DNA from: Chitinophaga sp. CF118
Lineage (GTDB): Bacteria; Bacteroidota; Bacteroidia; Chitinophagales; Chitinophagaceae
Direction: 5' to 3'
DNA: 64,000 nucleotides
Assembly (NCBI RefSeq): GCF_900112615.1
Contig: NZ_FOMK01000002.1
Span: forward strand, 310,001 to 374,000
Part shown: positions 46,695 through 55,164 of the stretch, one piece after another
Layout of the letters: each line of letters begins with the position of its first letter
Numbering within the stretch: position 1 is the stretch's first letter
Notes under the pieces: generated by a model
What the model was told of the DNA's origin: nothing
What the model saw: only the letters and a program-made list of their open reading frames with translations
Database searches by the model: none
Position numbers and translations under genes: made by a program

Positions 46695-47831
46695 TTACAG
46701 GTTACCTCTCAGCGCCTGCTCCCTTTCAATTGATTCAAACAACGCTTTGAAATTGCCCTTGCCGAAAGACTGAGCTCCTTTACGCTGAATGATCTCAAAG
46801 AAAACAGTAGGACGATCCTGTATTGGTTTGGTAAATATCTGTAACAGGTAGCCTTCATCATCCCGGTCTACCAGTATACCAAGTTCCCGCAGCGGTTGCA
46901 GATCTTCATCAATCTCTCCTACCCTGTCCAGCAATGTAGCGTAATAAGATTCCGGTACTTTCAGGAATTCAACGCCTCTTTTCTGCAGCTCTGTTACGGT
47001 TTGGATAATGTTATTCGTTGCAATAGCCACGTGCTGTACTCCCGGGCCACCGTAAAAATCAAGATACTCTTCTATCTGCGACTTCTTCTTCCCTTCTGCA
47101 GGCTCATTGATCGGAAACTTTACACGACCGTTTCCATTGCTCATCACCTTACTCATAAGCGCAGAATACTCAGTAGAAATATCTTTGTCATCAAAAGACA
47201 ACAGGTTGCGGAAACCCATCACTTTTTCATAAAAATCTACCCAGGTATTCATTTCATTCCACCCCACATTACCTACACAATGGTCTACATATTGCAAACC
47301 GGTATCAGCAGGATTGTAAGCTGTTTTCCACGGTTTAAAACCCGGCAGGAAAGGACCATCATAATTGTTACGCTCTACAAAAATATGTACCGTATCTCCG
47401 TAAATATGAATGCCACTGCGTACAACTGTTCCATACTCATCTTTTTCAGTAACAGGTTTCATAAAAGGTTTAGCACCTCTTTTCACAGTTTCTTCAAAAG
47501 CAGAACGGGCATCATCCACCCATAGAGCCAGCACTTTCACACCATCTCCATGAGCCTGGATATGCTTTGCAATTTCACTATCCTGTACTAGCGGAGTGGT
47601 AAATACAAAACGCAGCTTGTTTTGTGTTACTACATAAGAAACTTTATCTTTCACACCTGTTTCCGGACCGGCATAAGCGGCAGACTGGAAGCCAAATGCC
47701 GTCTTATAAAAATGAGCAGCCTGCTTGGCATTACCTACATAAAACTCAACGTAATCTGTACCATTTAATGGTAAAAAGTCCTGCGCATTTGCGCGTGCAG
47801 CTGTGGAGCCAGCATCAGTAACCGTATGCAT
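46695..47831 (-). CDS. hppD: 4-hydroxyphenylpyruvate dioxygenase
   Basis: The 378-residue enzyme turns 4-hydroxyphenylpyruvate into homogentisate, the second step of tyrosine breakdown. It has two VOC-fold halves. The iron ligands are visible in the second half: His184 (DHCVGNV), His267 (GVQHVAIAT) and Glu346 (FFEIIQRKG). The C-terminal helix is present. The next enzyme of the pathway, homogentisate dioxygenase, is at 50.5-51.6 kb on the same strand, but unrelated genes lie between. Confidence 0.95.
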   Translation of the reverse strand: MHTVTDAGSTAARANAQDFLPLNGTDYVEFYVGNAKQAAHFYKTAFGFQSAAYAGPETGVKDKVSYVVTQNKLRFVFTTPLVQDSEIAKHIQAHGDGVKVLALWVDDARSAFEETVKRGAKPFMKPVTEKDEYGTVVRSGIHIYGDTVHIFVERNNYDGPFLPGFKPWKTAYNPADTGLQYVDHCVGNVGWNEMNTWVDFYEKVMGFRNLLSFDDKDISTEYSALMSKVMSNGNGRVKFPINEPAEGKKKSQIEEYLDFYGGPGVQHVAIATNNIIQTVTELQKRGVEFLKVPESYYATLLDRVGEIDEDLQPLRELGILVDRDDEGYLLQIFTKPIQDRPTVFFEIIQRKGAQSFGKGNFKALFESIEREQALRGNL

Positions 47832-48185
47832 AAGAAGAAAGGTTTAAGAAAGTTTTGGTGTATGATAAATTGATTGTACCGGTGTATGCTACAATGCCGG
47901 ATGGCATTGATTAAAAACAGGTAAACCGCTTTAAGATGGGCGTGTAATAGTAAAGTATATTGATAATTGCACCCGAAGGCAGTATCATACCTGCTTAAGC
48001 AAGCGTCGAATCCATTGCCAGCGTCGCCATGAGGAAGTAGTATTCACTCTGGATCTGGTCTGATTTAGTATGATATGTGTGCAGTATTTGCATGAAGTAG
48101 TTGCTATTGCAATATTATGGATTTGGTTGTAATTCTGCAAATAAAGTTGGGAATGGGGTTAGGTTCCGTAGAAATTGTACTTCCG
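47832..48185. other. intergenic region upstream of hppD
   Basis: This 354-bp stretch shows no coding sequence, repeat, hairpin or clear TAnnTTTG element that I can support. It presumably contains the hppD promoter. Confidence 0.45.
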
Positions 48186-48716
48186 TTATTTTTTTTCACC
48201 AAGGGCGTTCCTCCCATCGCCATACCAATAATCCTTTCCCCTGTATATTTTAACGATCTTCAACTGGTAATCATTATCCTTCATAAGCGCCCCTGCATTT
48301 GTTGGCCCTGGTGCCTCATCTTTTAAATTATAAGTCCATTCACCCGTTATAAACATCTCATTTGTTTTATCATTGGAAGGAACCGCTCTTAACTGGCGAT
48401 TATAACTCTCCAGGCTTAGTCTTGTGTAGATTGTCTTGTCAATTACATAAATAGAACGGGTTGGGTTAATCAGCAACTCGCCCTGCCCGTCTTTATCTTT
48501 CTTAAAAGTGAAAGGGAACGAAGAATCTCTGAATTTCATCACATGATCGCCTTCTGTAAGTACCAGCGTTTTGAACACCTCTTTTTCTAATACAATTTCC
48601 TGATCGTCAACCTTTACAACTAACCTTTCTGCTGAAGGGTTATCGATGGTAACTTTATACCCACAAGATATTACCAAGCATCCAATTACTAATAAGGGAA
48701 GAATGAGTTTAAACAT
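48186..48716 (-). CDS. hypothetical lipoprotein
   Basis: The 176-residue protein has a lipoprotein signal (LVISC, Cys near residue 18) and a soluble beta-rich domain beginning YKVTIDNPSAERLVVKVDDQ, a pattern of small cell-envelope proteins. The family is not recognised. A TAnnTTTG element (48744-48737, minus) lies 20 nt before the start. The stem-loop that follows the aldo/keto reductase gene overlaps the base of this promoter. Confidence 0.75.
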   Translation of the reverse strand: MFKLILPLLVIGCLVISCGYKVTIDNPSAERLVVKVDDQEIVLEKEVFKTLVLTEGDHVMKFRDSSFPFTFKKDKDGQGELLINPTRSIYVIDKTIYTRLSLESYNRQLRAVPSNDKTNEMFITGEWTYNLKDEAPGPTNAGALMKDNDYQLKIVKIYRGKDYWYGDGRNALGEKK

Positions 48717-48736
48717 AGGTCAGGTAGTAGATTACC

Positions 48737-48744
48737 CAAAGATA
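48737..48744 (-). promoter_or_regulatory. -7 element for the lipoprotein gene
   Basis: TATCTTTG on the minus strand matches the TAnnTTTG consensus and sits 20 nt upstream of the ATG at 48716. Confidence 0.4.
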
Positions 48745-48774
48745 ATATTTCGCGGGGTTACCCCGCGAAATATT
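48744..48774 (-). terminator. hairpin at the end of the aldo/keto reductase gene
   Basis: A 14-bp perfect stem (48744-48757 and 48761-48774) with a 3-nt loop reaches into the stop codon of the reductase gene. The U tract behind it is weak. Confidence 0.6.
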
Positions 48775-49766
48775 TAAATTATTTCTAACTTATAAAGTCT
48801 GTCATTAATATACTTAATCTCTTCAGAACCGAGCTTAATATTGATCGCCTTCGCGTTCTGTATAGCTTGTTCCGCATTACGGGCGCCTACCAGGGCCACG
48901 GTAATACCCGGACGATCAATCGTCCAGCGGATCACCAATTGTGCCAGTGTCACACTCTTACTTTCTGCCACAGGCCGGATTTCATCCAGGAAAGCATTGA
49001 TACGTTGAAGATTCTCCGGCTGATAGAATTTAGTGGCCGGACGATGATCCCCAGCTTCAAAATGATATCCAGGCTTGATCTTACCACTCAGAATACCTCT
49101 CTGCAAAGGACTATAAGCAAGGATTCCCTTCTTATTTTCTATGCAATAAGGTACCAGTTCCTGTTCGATCCCCCTTTCCACCATACTGAAAGGAACCTGG
49201 TTAGAAGCCAGTTTCATCACTTTTTCAGCCTTTTTCATCAGCTCTGCATTGTAATTACATACCCCTGCTTCGCGGATCTTACCCTGTTCTTTCAATCGCA
49301 ATACTGCTTCAAAAGTCTCTTCGATGGGGGTAGTTTCATCAGGCCAGTGAATCTGGTAAAGATCTATGTAATCCGTACCCAGCCGTTTCAAACTGTTCTC
49401 GCATTCCAGTATAATACTTTCCTTTCCTGCATACCTGTGTATATTAATATCCTTGCCATCATTATCCTTGCTTTTAAACGCAAGTGCTCCTTTCTCAAGA
49501 TCCCAGCGCATTCCGAATTTAGTCAGGATTTGTACCTTACTGCGGTCCATTCCCTTTAAAGCTTCGCCGGTGATTTCTTCACTTAATCCCTGTCCATAGA
49601 TGGGTGCGGTATCGATAGAAGTAACACCTTCTCCGATAGATGCACGGATAGCTTCTACAGCATCCTTACGTTCAGTTCCTCCCCACATCCATCCGCCAAT
49701 AGCCCATGCGCCAAATGTTATGGCAGATACTTTCAGATCACTTTCTCCTAATTGCCTGTATTCCAT
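48774..49766 (-). CDS. aldo/keto reductase
   Basis: The 330-residue TIM-barrel enzyme has the family signature: SIDTAPIYGQGLSEEITGEAL with catalytic Asp and Tyr, VQILTKFG with the Lys, and YIDLYQIHWPD with the His. NADPH-binding residues near the C-terminus (VGARNAEQ) are present. It reduces aldehydes or ketones in the cytoplasm, and the natural substrate is unknown. A TACTTTTG element at 49801-49794 (minus) could be its -7 box. Confidence 0.92.
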   Translation of the reverse strand: MEYRQLGESDLKVSAITFGAWAIGGWMWGGTERKDAVEAIRASIGEGVTSIDTAPIYGQGLSEEITGEALKGMDRSKVQILTKFGMRWDLEKGALAFKSKDNDGKDINIHRYAGKESIILECENSLKRLGTDYIDLYQIHWPDETTPIEETFEAVLRLKEQGKIREAGVCNYNAELMKKAEKVMKLASNQVPFSMVERGIEQELVPYCIENKKGILAYSPLQRGILSGKIKPGYHFEAGDHRPATKFYQPENLQRINAFLDEIRPVAESKSVTLAQLVIRWTIDRPGITVALVGARNAEQAIQNAKAINIKLGSEEIKYINDRLYKLEII

Positions 49767-49793
49767 AAATTATCCTGATTTTAAATGAAGCTC

Positions 49794-49801
49794 CAAAAGT
49801 A
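49794..49801 (-). promoter_or_regulatory. -7 element for the aldo/keto reductase gene
   Basis: TACTTTTG on the minus strand matches TAnnTTTG, 27 nt before the ATG at 49766. No clear -33 box is seen. Confidence 0.4.
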
Positions 49802-49894
49802 TCGAATTATTAACGGTTACCCATACTACCAATTTGAATAGCACACTACGGATGGCACAATATTAGTGACCTCCTATTTATAAAAACTATTACC

Positions 49895-50086
49895 ATGGCA
49901 CAAAAAAACTCAACCGCTCCAGCGGATAAAAAAGATAAGAATGTCCAGATCGACGAAAATGGACTAAAGAAAGATGGTACAGAAATTTATATGGGAGATA
50001 CCACTTTACAAACCCCTGAAGAACATAAAGAAGATGAAAATACAGATCCTGAGAAAGGTGATGGAATTATATTGGGAGAAGAATAA
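49895..50086 (+). CDS. small acidic hypothetical protein
   Basis: The 63-residue protein is highly charged, with no hydrophobic segment and a Gly/Glu-rich end (GDGIILGEE). It reads as a soluble, probably disordered protein. No family is recognised. It is the only candidate gene on the plus strand between 22.4 and 52.5 kb and starts at an ATG. It is supported by composition only. Confidence 0.55.
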   Translation: MAQKNSTAPADKKDKNVQIDENGLKKDGTEIYMGDTTLQTPEEHKEDENTDPEKGDGIILGEE

Positions 50087-50201
50087 AATCGCCATCATTT
50101 ATTGTAATACAAACCCGTTCCTATAACGTATAACATGTCCTGATATAAACCCAAATCAGGAATATCTTAATAGTGAGTCTATACGCAGAACATTCGTAGA
50201 A

Positions 50202-50279
50202 CATACATTGAACATTCGTTGGACAACTTTAGATCACATATAGCTGTTCAAAGATTGTCCAACGAATGTTCAATGTATG
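50202..50279. repeat. 25-bp perfect inverted repeat
   Basis: Arms 50202-50226 and 50255-50279 are exactly complementary, with a 28-nt loop. The left side also repeats AACATTCG twice. It lies in the 374-bp gap between the small acidic gene and hmgA, which otherwise holds only the next hairpin. Confidence 0.85.
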
Positions 50280-50366
50280 AAGCAAATACCAACTCTCTCC
50301 CAACTTGCTATCAATAATTTAGGAAAAATTACTGGTTCTGACAACAAAAAACATCCAGGTAGTATT

Positions 50367-50419
50367 CCATCATAAAAACTGGCTGTATCATTGTGTGATA
50401 CAGCCCGTTTTTATGATGG
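50367..50419. terminator. terminator after hmgA
   Basis: A 24-bp stem with one wobble (50367-50390 and 50396-50419) and a 5-nt loop contains internal A and T runs. It is placed downstream of hmgA on the minus strand. Confidence 0.8.
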
Positions 50420-50460
50420 AGAGAATGCTCTGTTTAAGCGTTCCTCAAGCTCATTATTTA

Positions 50461-51618
50461 TTATTCGGCCCAGCTCATCACATAATGCCCATCCTCAATT
50501 CCCAAAGCTTCTTCGGTGATTTGCAAAGGATGAAAAGTATCTACCATCACAGCCAGTTCTTTCGTCTCTTTTGCGCCTATACTTTTTTCAACAGCGCCCG
50601 GATGCGGCCCATGTGGAATTCCACCGGGATGTAAGGTGATCATCCCTCTGGTTACATGTTTGCGACTCATAAAATCACCATCTACATAATACAACACTTC
50701 ATCACTATCTATATTGCTGTGATTGTAAGGAGCAGGAACAGACTGCGGATGATAATCAAATAACCTCGGACAGAAAGAACACACAACATAATTACTTCCT
50801 TCAAAGGTTTGATGTACAGGTGGTGGCTGATGTACGCGCCCTGTTACCGGTTCAAAATCATGAATGGAAAATGCAAATGGATACTCACAACCATCCCAGC
50901 CAATTACATCAAAAGGATGATGAGCATAATGAATAGGATACATCATCCCTTTCTTTTTGATGCGGATAAGAAAATCGCCAGCTTCATCGATTGTCTCCAG
51001 GTTTTCCGGCTGACGAATATCTCTTTCACAATAAGGGGAATGTTCCAGTAATTGTCCATAATGGCTCAGGTAACGTTTAGGATAACGAATCGGACTGAAA
51101 GATTCCAGGATAAATAAACGGTTATCAGATCCGTTAAAACTGATCTGGTAAATCGTTCCTCTTGGAATCACCATGTAATCACCATACCCGAAGCTCAATT
51201 CTCCATATTGCGTACGTAAAACACCTGCTCCCTCATGTACAAAGATCATCTCATCTGCATCCGCATTCTTGTAAAAATAGTCCGTCATGCTTTCCCGCGG
51301 AGCAGCCAGCACAATATGGCAATCACTATTCACCAGCACAGGCTTCCGGCTTTGCAGAAAGTCATCCTCCTGTTTAATATTAAACCCCTGGAAACTACGA
51401 TGTTTCAGCATTTTCTCTTCAGCCACTTTGGGAGCCACATTATAAGGCTCATCTACTTTCACTATCTCGGTAGGCGGATGACAATGATATAATAATGTTG
51501 AGTTGGAAGAAAAACCTTCTGTAGAAAATAACTGCTCAGAATACAAAGTACCATCCGGCTTGCGGAATTGCGTATGACGCTTATGCGGGATTTTTCCCAG
51601 CTTGTGATAATGAGGCAT
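50461..51618 (-). CDS. hmgA: homogentisate 1,2-dioxygenase
   Basis: The 385-residue cupin-fold enzyme opens the homogentisate ring in tyrosine breakdown. Visible are QEDDFLQSRKPVLVN, FVHEGAGVLRTQYGELSFG YGDYMVIPRG-type cupin strands, and the C-terminal iron-site segment GGIPHGPHPGAVE with KETKELAVMVDT. The length fits the shorter bacterial homogentisate dioxygenase subgroup. It works with HppD encoded 3 kb away. The fumarylacetoacetase and maleylacetoacetate isomerase genes are not in the window. Confidence 0.9.
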   Translation of the reverse strand: MPHYHKLGKIPHKRHTQFRKPDGTLYSEQLFSTEGFSSNSTLLYHCHPPTEIVKVDEPYNVAPKVAEEKMLKHRSFQGFNIKQEDDFLQSRKPVLVNSDCHIVLAAPRESMTDYFYKNADADEMIFVHEGAGVLRTQYGELSFGYGDYMVIPRGTIYQISFNGSDNRLFILESFSPIRYPKRYLSHYGQLLEHSPYCERDIRQPENLETIDEAGDFLIRIKKKGMMYPIHYAHHPFDVIGWDGCEYPFAFSIHDFEPVTGRVHQPPPVHQTFEGSNYVVCSFCPRLFDYHPQSVPAPYNHSNIDSDEVLYYVDGDFMSRKHVTRGMITLHPGGIPHGPHPGAVEKSIGAKETKELAVMVDTFHPLQITEEALGIEDGHYVMSWAE

Positions 51619-51878
51619 GAAAATATGTTTTGATGTACGAAATAGTATTATAACAGAACGACTACAAACGATGAAGCCTGGCTCCTTCTAAACCTATAGC
51701 AAATTTTGTAGCAAATATCAGACAATGAATTTCACCCGGCGGAGTCGCCTTTTTGCAATGCAGAAAGAAGGAAACAATATTTCCATCTGCGTTTATCTAT
51801 ATGATATGTGAAGTTTCTGAAATACGGCATGCCTAACGTGGTTATAACAAATATAAGTAAAAACAGTCTGTGACATCC

Positions 51879-51939
51879 TAATTCCTGGTTAATCCCTGCT
51901 TAATCCCGACCTAATTCCCTGTTAATCTCTACTTAACCC
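51879..51939 (+). repeat. 11-bp tandem repeats, 5.5 copies
   Basis: Units start at 51879, 51890, 51901, 51912, 51923 and 51934, exactly 11 bp apart, with consensus TAATCCCTGCT. The copies vary by 1-3 bases. Confidence 0.85.
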
Positions 51940-51986
51940 ACCGGAATAATCCATGAAACCAGCCATGATACTGCATGATTTCTCTT

Positions 51987-52077
51987 TTCCTATAAGCTGC
52001 TACCTACCTTCCTATAAGCTTCTACCTATGTTCCTATAAGCTAAGCATATAGGAACATAGGTAGAAGCTTATAGGAA
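51987..52077. repeat. three 22-bp direct repeats facing an inverted copy
   Basis: TTCCTATAAGCT recurs at 51987, 52009 and 52031 (period 22). The second and third units (52009-52038) pair perfectly with 52048-52077, giving a 30-bp stem and a 9-nt loop. Confidence 0.9.
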
Positions 52078-52164
52078 TGGGCTTAGCAGGATATAAGCAT
52101 ATATAATTCAAGGTAGAATTTAAGGAACACCGGGGATAAGAAGAAATACAGAAATACGGAAGGT

Positions 52165-52301
52165 TTCAGGTGGGCAATTGCGGGCCTTAGCCATTTGACA
52201 CACGATGGATACCGTTCAATATATATTCAAAAGCCCATACGCTTGATCATGTTAAATAGAATTAATACCAAATGGGTACAGTCCGCAATTGTCCACCTGA
52301 A
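52165..52301. repeat. 137-bp element with imperfect 33-bp inverted ends
   Basis: Ends 52165-52197 and 52269-52301 are complementary at 28 of 33 positions. No coding sequence lies within. It may be a MITE-like remnant. Confidence 0.65.
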
Positions 52302-52508
52302 TCCAAAGTGAATCTTCTGAGCCCGTGGTCAACCAAACTTGTCCAAAGTGTTTAAAACCAATCACATTCATCTTTAATCTCTTCTTATCTGGATTTTTTA
52401 TCAATTATCCGCATCTTATTTTAAATAATTTCAAAACTTTGACAATTCATTTGTTAATCCGAAACATATTCTGCACTTTTGTTAACGAAAAGTAAATTAT
52501 ACATAATA

Positions 52509-52610
52509 GTGCTACATTTTTCAACATACTACTCACCTGTTTTCTGCTCCATCTCCGGTGCAGAGTTCAGCACTATTACAATTACAACCATTACCCCGTT
52601 ACGGGGTTAA
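52509..52610 (+). CDS. thrL: thr operon leader peptide (Thr/Ile-rich)
   Basis: A short frame ends STITITTITPLRG, then TAA: within 8 consecutive codons there are 5 Thr and 3 Ile, the two amino acids whose supply depends on the operon behind it. A GTG at 52509 gives 33 residues; no ATG is available, so the exact start is uncertain. The run of regulatory codons followed by a small hairpin, 82 bp ahead of thrA, is the layout of the enteric thr attenuator. It is too short to be found by usual gene calling. Confidence 0.72.
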   Translation: MLHFSTYYSPVFCSISGAEFSTITITTITPLRG

Positions 52611-52655
52611 TATCAACATATCATCCAACGACCACCCAGGTGGTACTACCGGTAA
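52593..52655 (+). promoter_or_regulatory. leader hairpins of the thr operon
   Basis: A 6-bp stem (52593-52598 with 52602-52607) overlaps the end of the leader frame. A second small stem (52631-52636 with 52639-52644) and an alternative pairing to about 52650 follow. No strong U tract is seen, so control might be by alternative folding affecting Rho or translation, not by a classic terminator. Confidence 0.45.
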
Positions 52656-52691
52656 AAGGGATAGGAACATTACGTACTAACAATATTAGAC

Positions 52692-55139
52692 ATGCAAGTA
52701 TTAAAATTTGGCGGAACTTCCATGGGAAGTGCTCAGGCGATAGAACAAGTTTGTAATATCATTCAAAATAAAAAACCCAACGGGCGCTTTACTATCGTTG
52801 CTTCCGCTATGAGTGGCATTACCGATAAACTGATCCAGTGCGGACAGCTTGCCGGACAAGGACAGGAACAATACAGAAGTGTATTGCTGGAAATTGAAAA
52901 CAAACACCTGGATACAATCCGCACCCTATTCCCGATTACGGTACAGAGTGGCCTTATCAGCCAGGTGAAGAAAAGACTCAACATACTGGAAACCCTTTGT
53001 GATGGGATATTCCAGGTGGGAGAACTGAGTAACCGGTCGCTGGATAAAATAATGAGCTTCGGAGAACTGATGTCCTCCTACCTCCTGGCAGAAAAACTGA
53101 AACTGAGTGGACTGAAAGCCGTATGGAAAGATAGTCGTGAACTGATAGTGACCGATAACAACTTCGGAAATGCTGCCGTAAATTTCCTTGCGACTAATCA
53201 CCAGTCAGTACAATACTTCCAGCAGGAAAATGCAGACTACTTCGTTCTGCCGGGTTTCGTAGCTGCCAGTGCTGATGGAGAAACCACTACCCTGGGCCGC
53301 GGAGGTTCCGACTATACCGCCGCTATCATGGCTGCTGCCCTCAATGCAGAAGTACTGGATATATGGACAGACGTAAGCGGAATGATGACCGCCGACCCAC
53401 GACTCGTATCACAGGCAATTCCCATCGCGCATATCAGCTATGCAGAGGCTATGGAGCTTTCCCACTTCGGTGCGAAAGTGATCTATCCGCCCACCATACA
53501 ACCCGTAATGAATAAAAAGATCCCCATCTGGATCAAAAACACCTTTGCCCCCGACGATCACGGCACACTTATTCATATACAGGACGGTAACGAGCGTAGC
53601 TATCCCGTAACAGGTATCAGCGGTATCCAGAAAATAGCCCTGCTCACACTGGAAGGTAGCGGCATGGTGGGAATCCCCGGATTCTCCAAACGCCTGTTCG
53701 AAGCACTGTTACAGGAAAAAGTAAACGTGATCCTCATCACACAAAGCTCTTCTGAACATTCCATCACTGTTGGTATCCACGAAGCAGATATGCTGAAGGC
53801 AAAAACCACTGTTGATAGTGAGTTTGCACAAGAGATCCAGGAGAAACGTATCGAGCCGCTGATAGTGGAAAGAGATATGAGCATCGTGGCAGTAGTGGGT
53901 GATAAGATGAAAAATCATCATGGTACCAGCGGTAAACTGTTCGGCGCACTGGGCCGTAATGGAGTGAACATCCGCGCTATCGCACAAGGCTCTACAGAAA
54001 AGAATATCTCTGTTGTAATCAATAAAGCTGATGTAAAGAAAGCTCTGAACGTTATCCACGAAGCCTTCTTCGAAACACCACTGAAACAGGTAAACGTATT
54101 TATAGCCGGCGCCGGTAATGTAGGTAGCAAACTCCTGGAACAACTGAACCAGCAGCATAACTATCTTATGAATGAACTGGGACTCCACATCCGCGTGGCA
54201 GGTATTGCCAACAGCAAAAAAATGGTGTTCGGTCATGAATCCATCAACCTGCACGATTGGCGCTCCCTCCTTGAAAATGGAGAACAGTCAGACCTGGCTG
54301 CTTTTACACAAAAAATAAAATCTCTGAACCTCCGCAACAGCGTGTTCGTTGATAATACCGCCAGTAAAGAAGTTGCAGCTCTTTATGGAGAATTCCTTCA
54401 ACATGGTATTTCCGTCGTTACCTGCAACAAAATTGCCTGCTCTTCCGATTATGCTTATTATAAAAACCTGAAGGAACTTGCCCGCAAGTTCAATGCGTCC
54501 TTCCTGTTTGAAACCAATGTGGGTGCAGGATTACCGGTGATCAATACACTGAATGATCTGATTCGCAGCGGTGATAAAGTACGCAGTATTCAGGCCGTAC
54601 TGAGTGGTAGTCTCAACTTCGTATTCAACAACTTTGTGAATGATGCCAACTTCCGCAAGGTGGTGAAAGCAGCCCAGGATGAAGGATACACAGAACCGGA
54701 TCCACGTATAGACCTCAGCGGTGTAGACGTAATGCGTAAAATACTTATACTGGCACGTGAAAGTGGTGCTGTGATGGAGATGGATGATATCACAAATCAT
54801 TCCTTCCTTCCGGAAGAAGCATTAAATGCACCGTCTGTAGATGCATTTTATGATCAGCTGGATGTTCATGCCGCTCATTTTACTAACTTACGTGAACAGG
54901 CAGATAAAGAAGGCAAAAAGCTGAAGTTCGTGGCTAGTTATGTCGATGGCAAAGCCTCTGTGGGATTGCAATCCGTAGCTTCTAATCATCCTTTCTTTAA
55001 CCTGGAAGGAAAAGATAATATCGTACTTTATACCACTAACCGCTATGCGGAACAGCCCCTGATAGTAAAAGGTGCTGGTGCTGGTGCAGATGTTACGGCT
55101 TCTGGTATCTTTGCTGACGTAATCAGATCTGCCAGATAG
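52692..55139 (+). CDS. thrA: bifunctional aspartate kinase/homoserine dehydrogenase
   Basis: The 815-residue cytoplasmic enzyme catalyses the first and third steps from aspartate to threonine. The kinase part opens with KFGGTS (5-10) and contains TTLGRGGSDYTAA and ELSHFGAKVIYPPT. Two ACT-like regulatory modules follow (about 310-455: GSGMVGIPGFSKRLFEALL and DKMKNHHGTSGKLFGALG). The dehydrogenase starts near residue 466 with the NAD(P) loop IAGAGNVGSKLL and has TNVGAGLPVI, SLNFVFN and DEGYTEPDPRIDLSGVD. It is normal in length. It heads the thrABC operon behind a leader peptide. Confidence 0.95.
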   Translation: MQVLKFGGTSMGSAQAIEQVCNIIQNKKPNGRFTIVASAMSGITDKLIQCGQLAGQGQEQYRSVLLEIENKHLDTIRTLFPITVQSGLISQVKKRLNILETLCDGIFQVGELSNRSLDKIMSFGELMSSYLLAEKLKLSGLKAVWKDSRELIVTDNNFGNAAVNFLATNHQSVQYFQQENADYFVLPGFVAASADGETTTLGRGGSDYTAAIMAAALNAEVLDIWTDVSGMMTADPRLVSQAIPIAHISYAEAMELSHFGAKVIYPPTIQPVMNKKIPIWIKNTFAPDDHGTLIHIQDGNERSYPVTGISGIQKIALLTLEGSGMVGIPGFSKRLFEALLQEKVNVILITQSSSEHSITVGIHEADMLKAKTTVDSEFAQEIQEKRIEPLIVERDMSIVAVVGDKMKNHHGTSGKLFGALGRNGVNIRAIAQGSTEKNISVVINKADVKKALNVIHEAFFETPLKQVNVFIAGAGNVGSKLLEQLNQQHNYLMNELGLHIRVAGIANSKKMVFGHESINLHDWRSLLENGEQSDLAAFTQKIKSLNLRNSVFVDNTASKEVAALYGEFLQHGISVVTCNKIACSSDYAYYKNLKELARKFNASFLFETNVGAGLPVINTLNDLIRSGDKVRSIQAVLSGSLNFVFNNFVNDANFRKVVKAAQDEGYTEPDPRIDLSGVDVMRKILILARESGAVMEMDDITNHSFLPEEALNAPSVDAFYDQLDVHAAHFTNLREQADKEGKKLKFVASYVDGKASVGLQSVASNHPFFNLEGKDNIVLYTTNRYAEQPLIVKGAGAGADVTASGIFADVIRSAR

Positions 55140-55164
55140 TTAACGAAACTTATACTTACTAAAC

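Larger units (their letters stand above)
51619..52508. other. repeat-rich intergenic region upstream of the thr operon
   Basis: About 890 bp without a convincing gene. It contains three repeat structures, listed separately: 11-bp phased repeats (51879-51939), 22-bp repeats with an inverted copy (51987-52077), and a 137-bp element with imperfect inverted ends (52165-52301). The thr promoter should lie near its right end, but I could not place it. Confidence 0.7.

Noticed and set aside
53709..54254. 181-codon open frame antisense to thrA
   Set aside because: It lies fully inside the conserved ThrA coding sequence and has no domain or promoter of its own.
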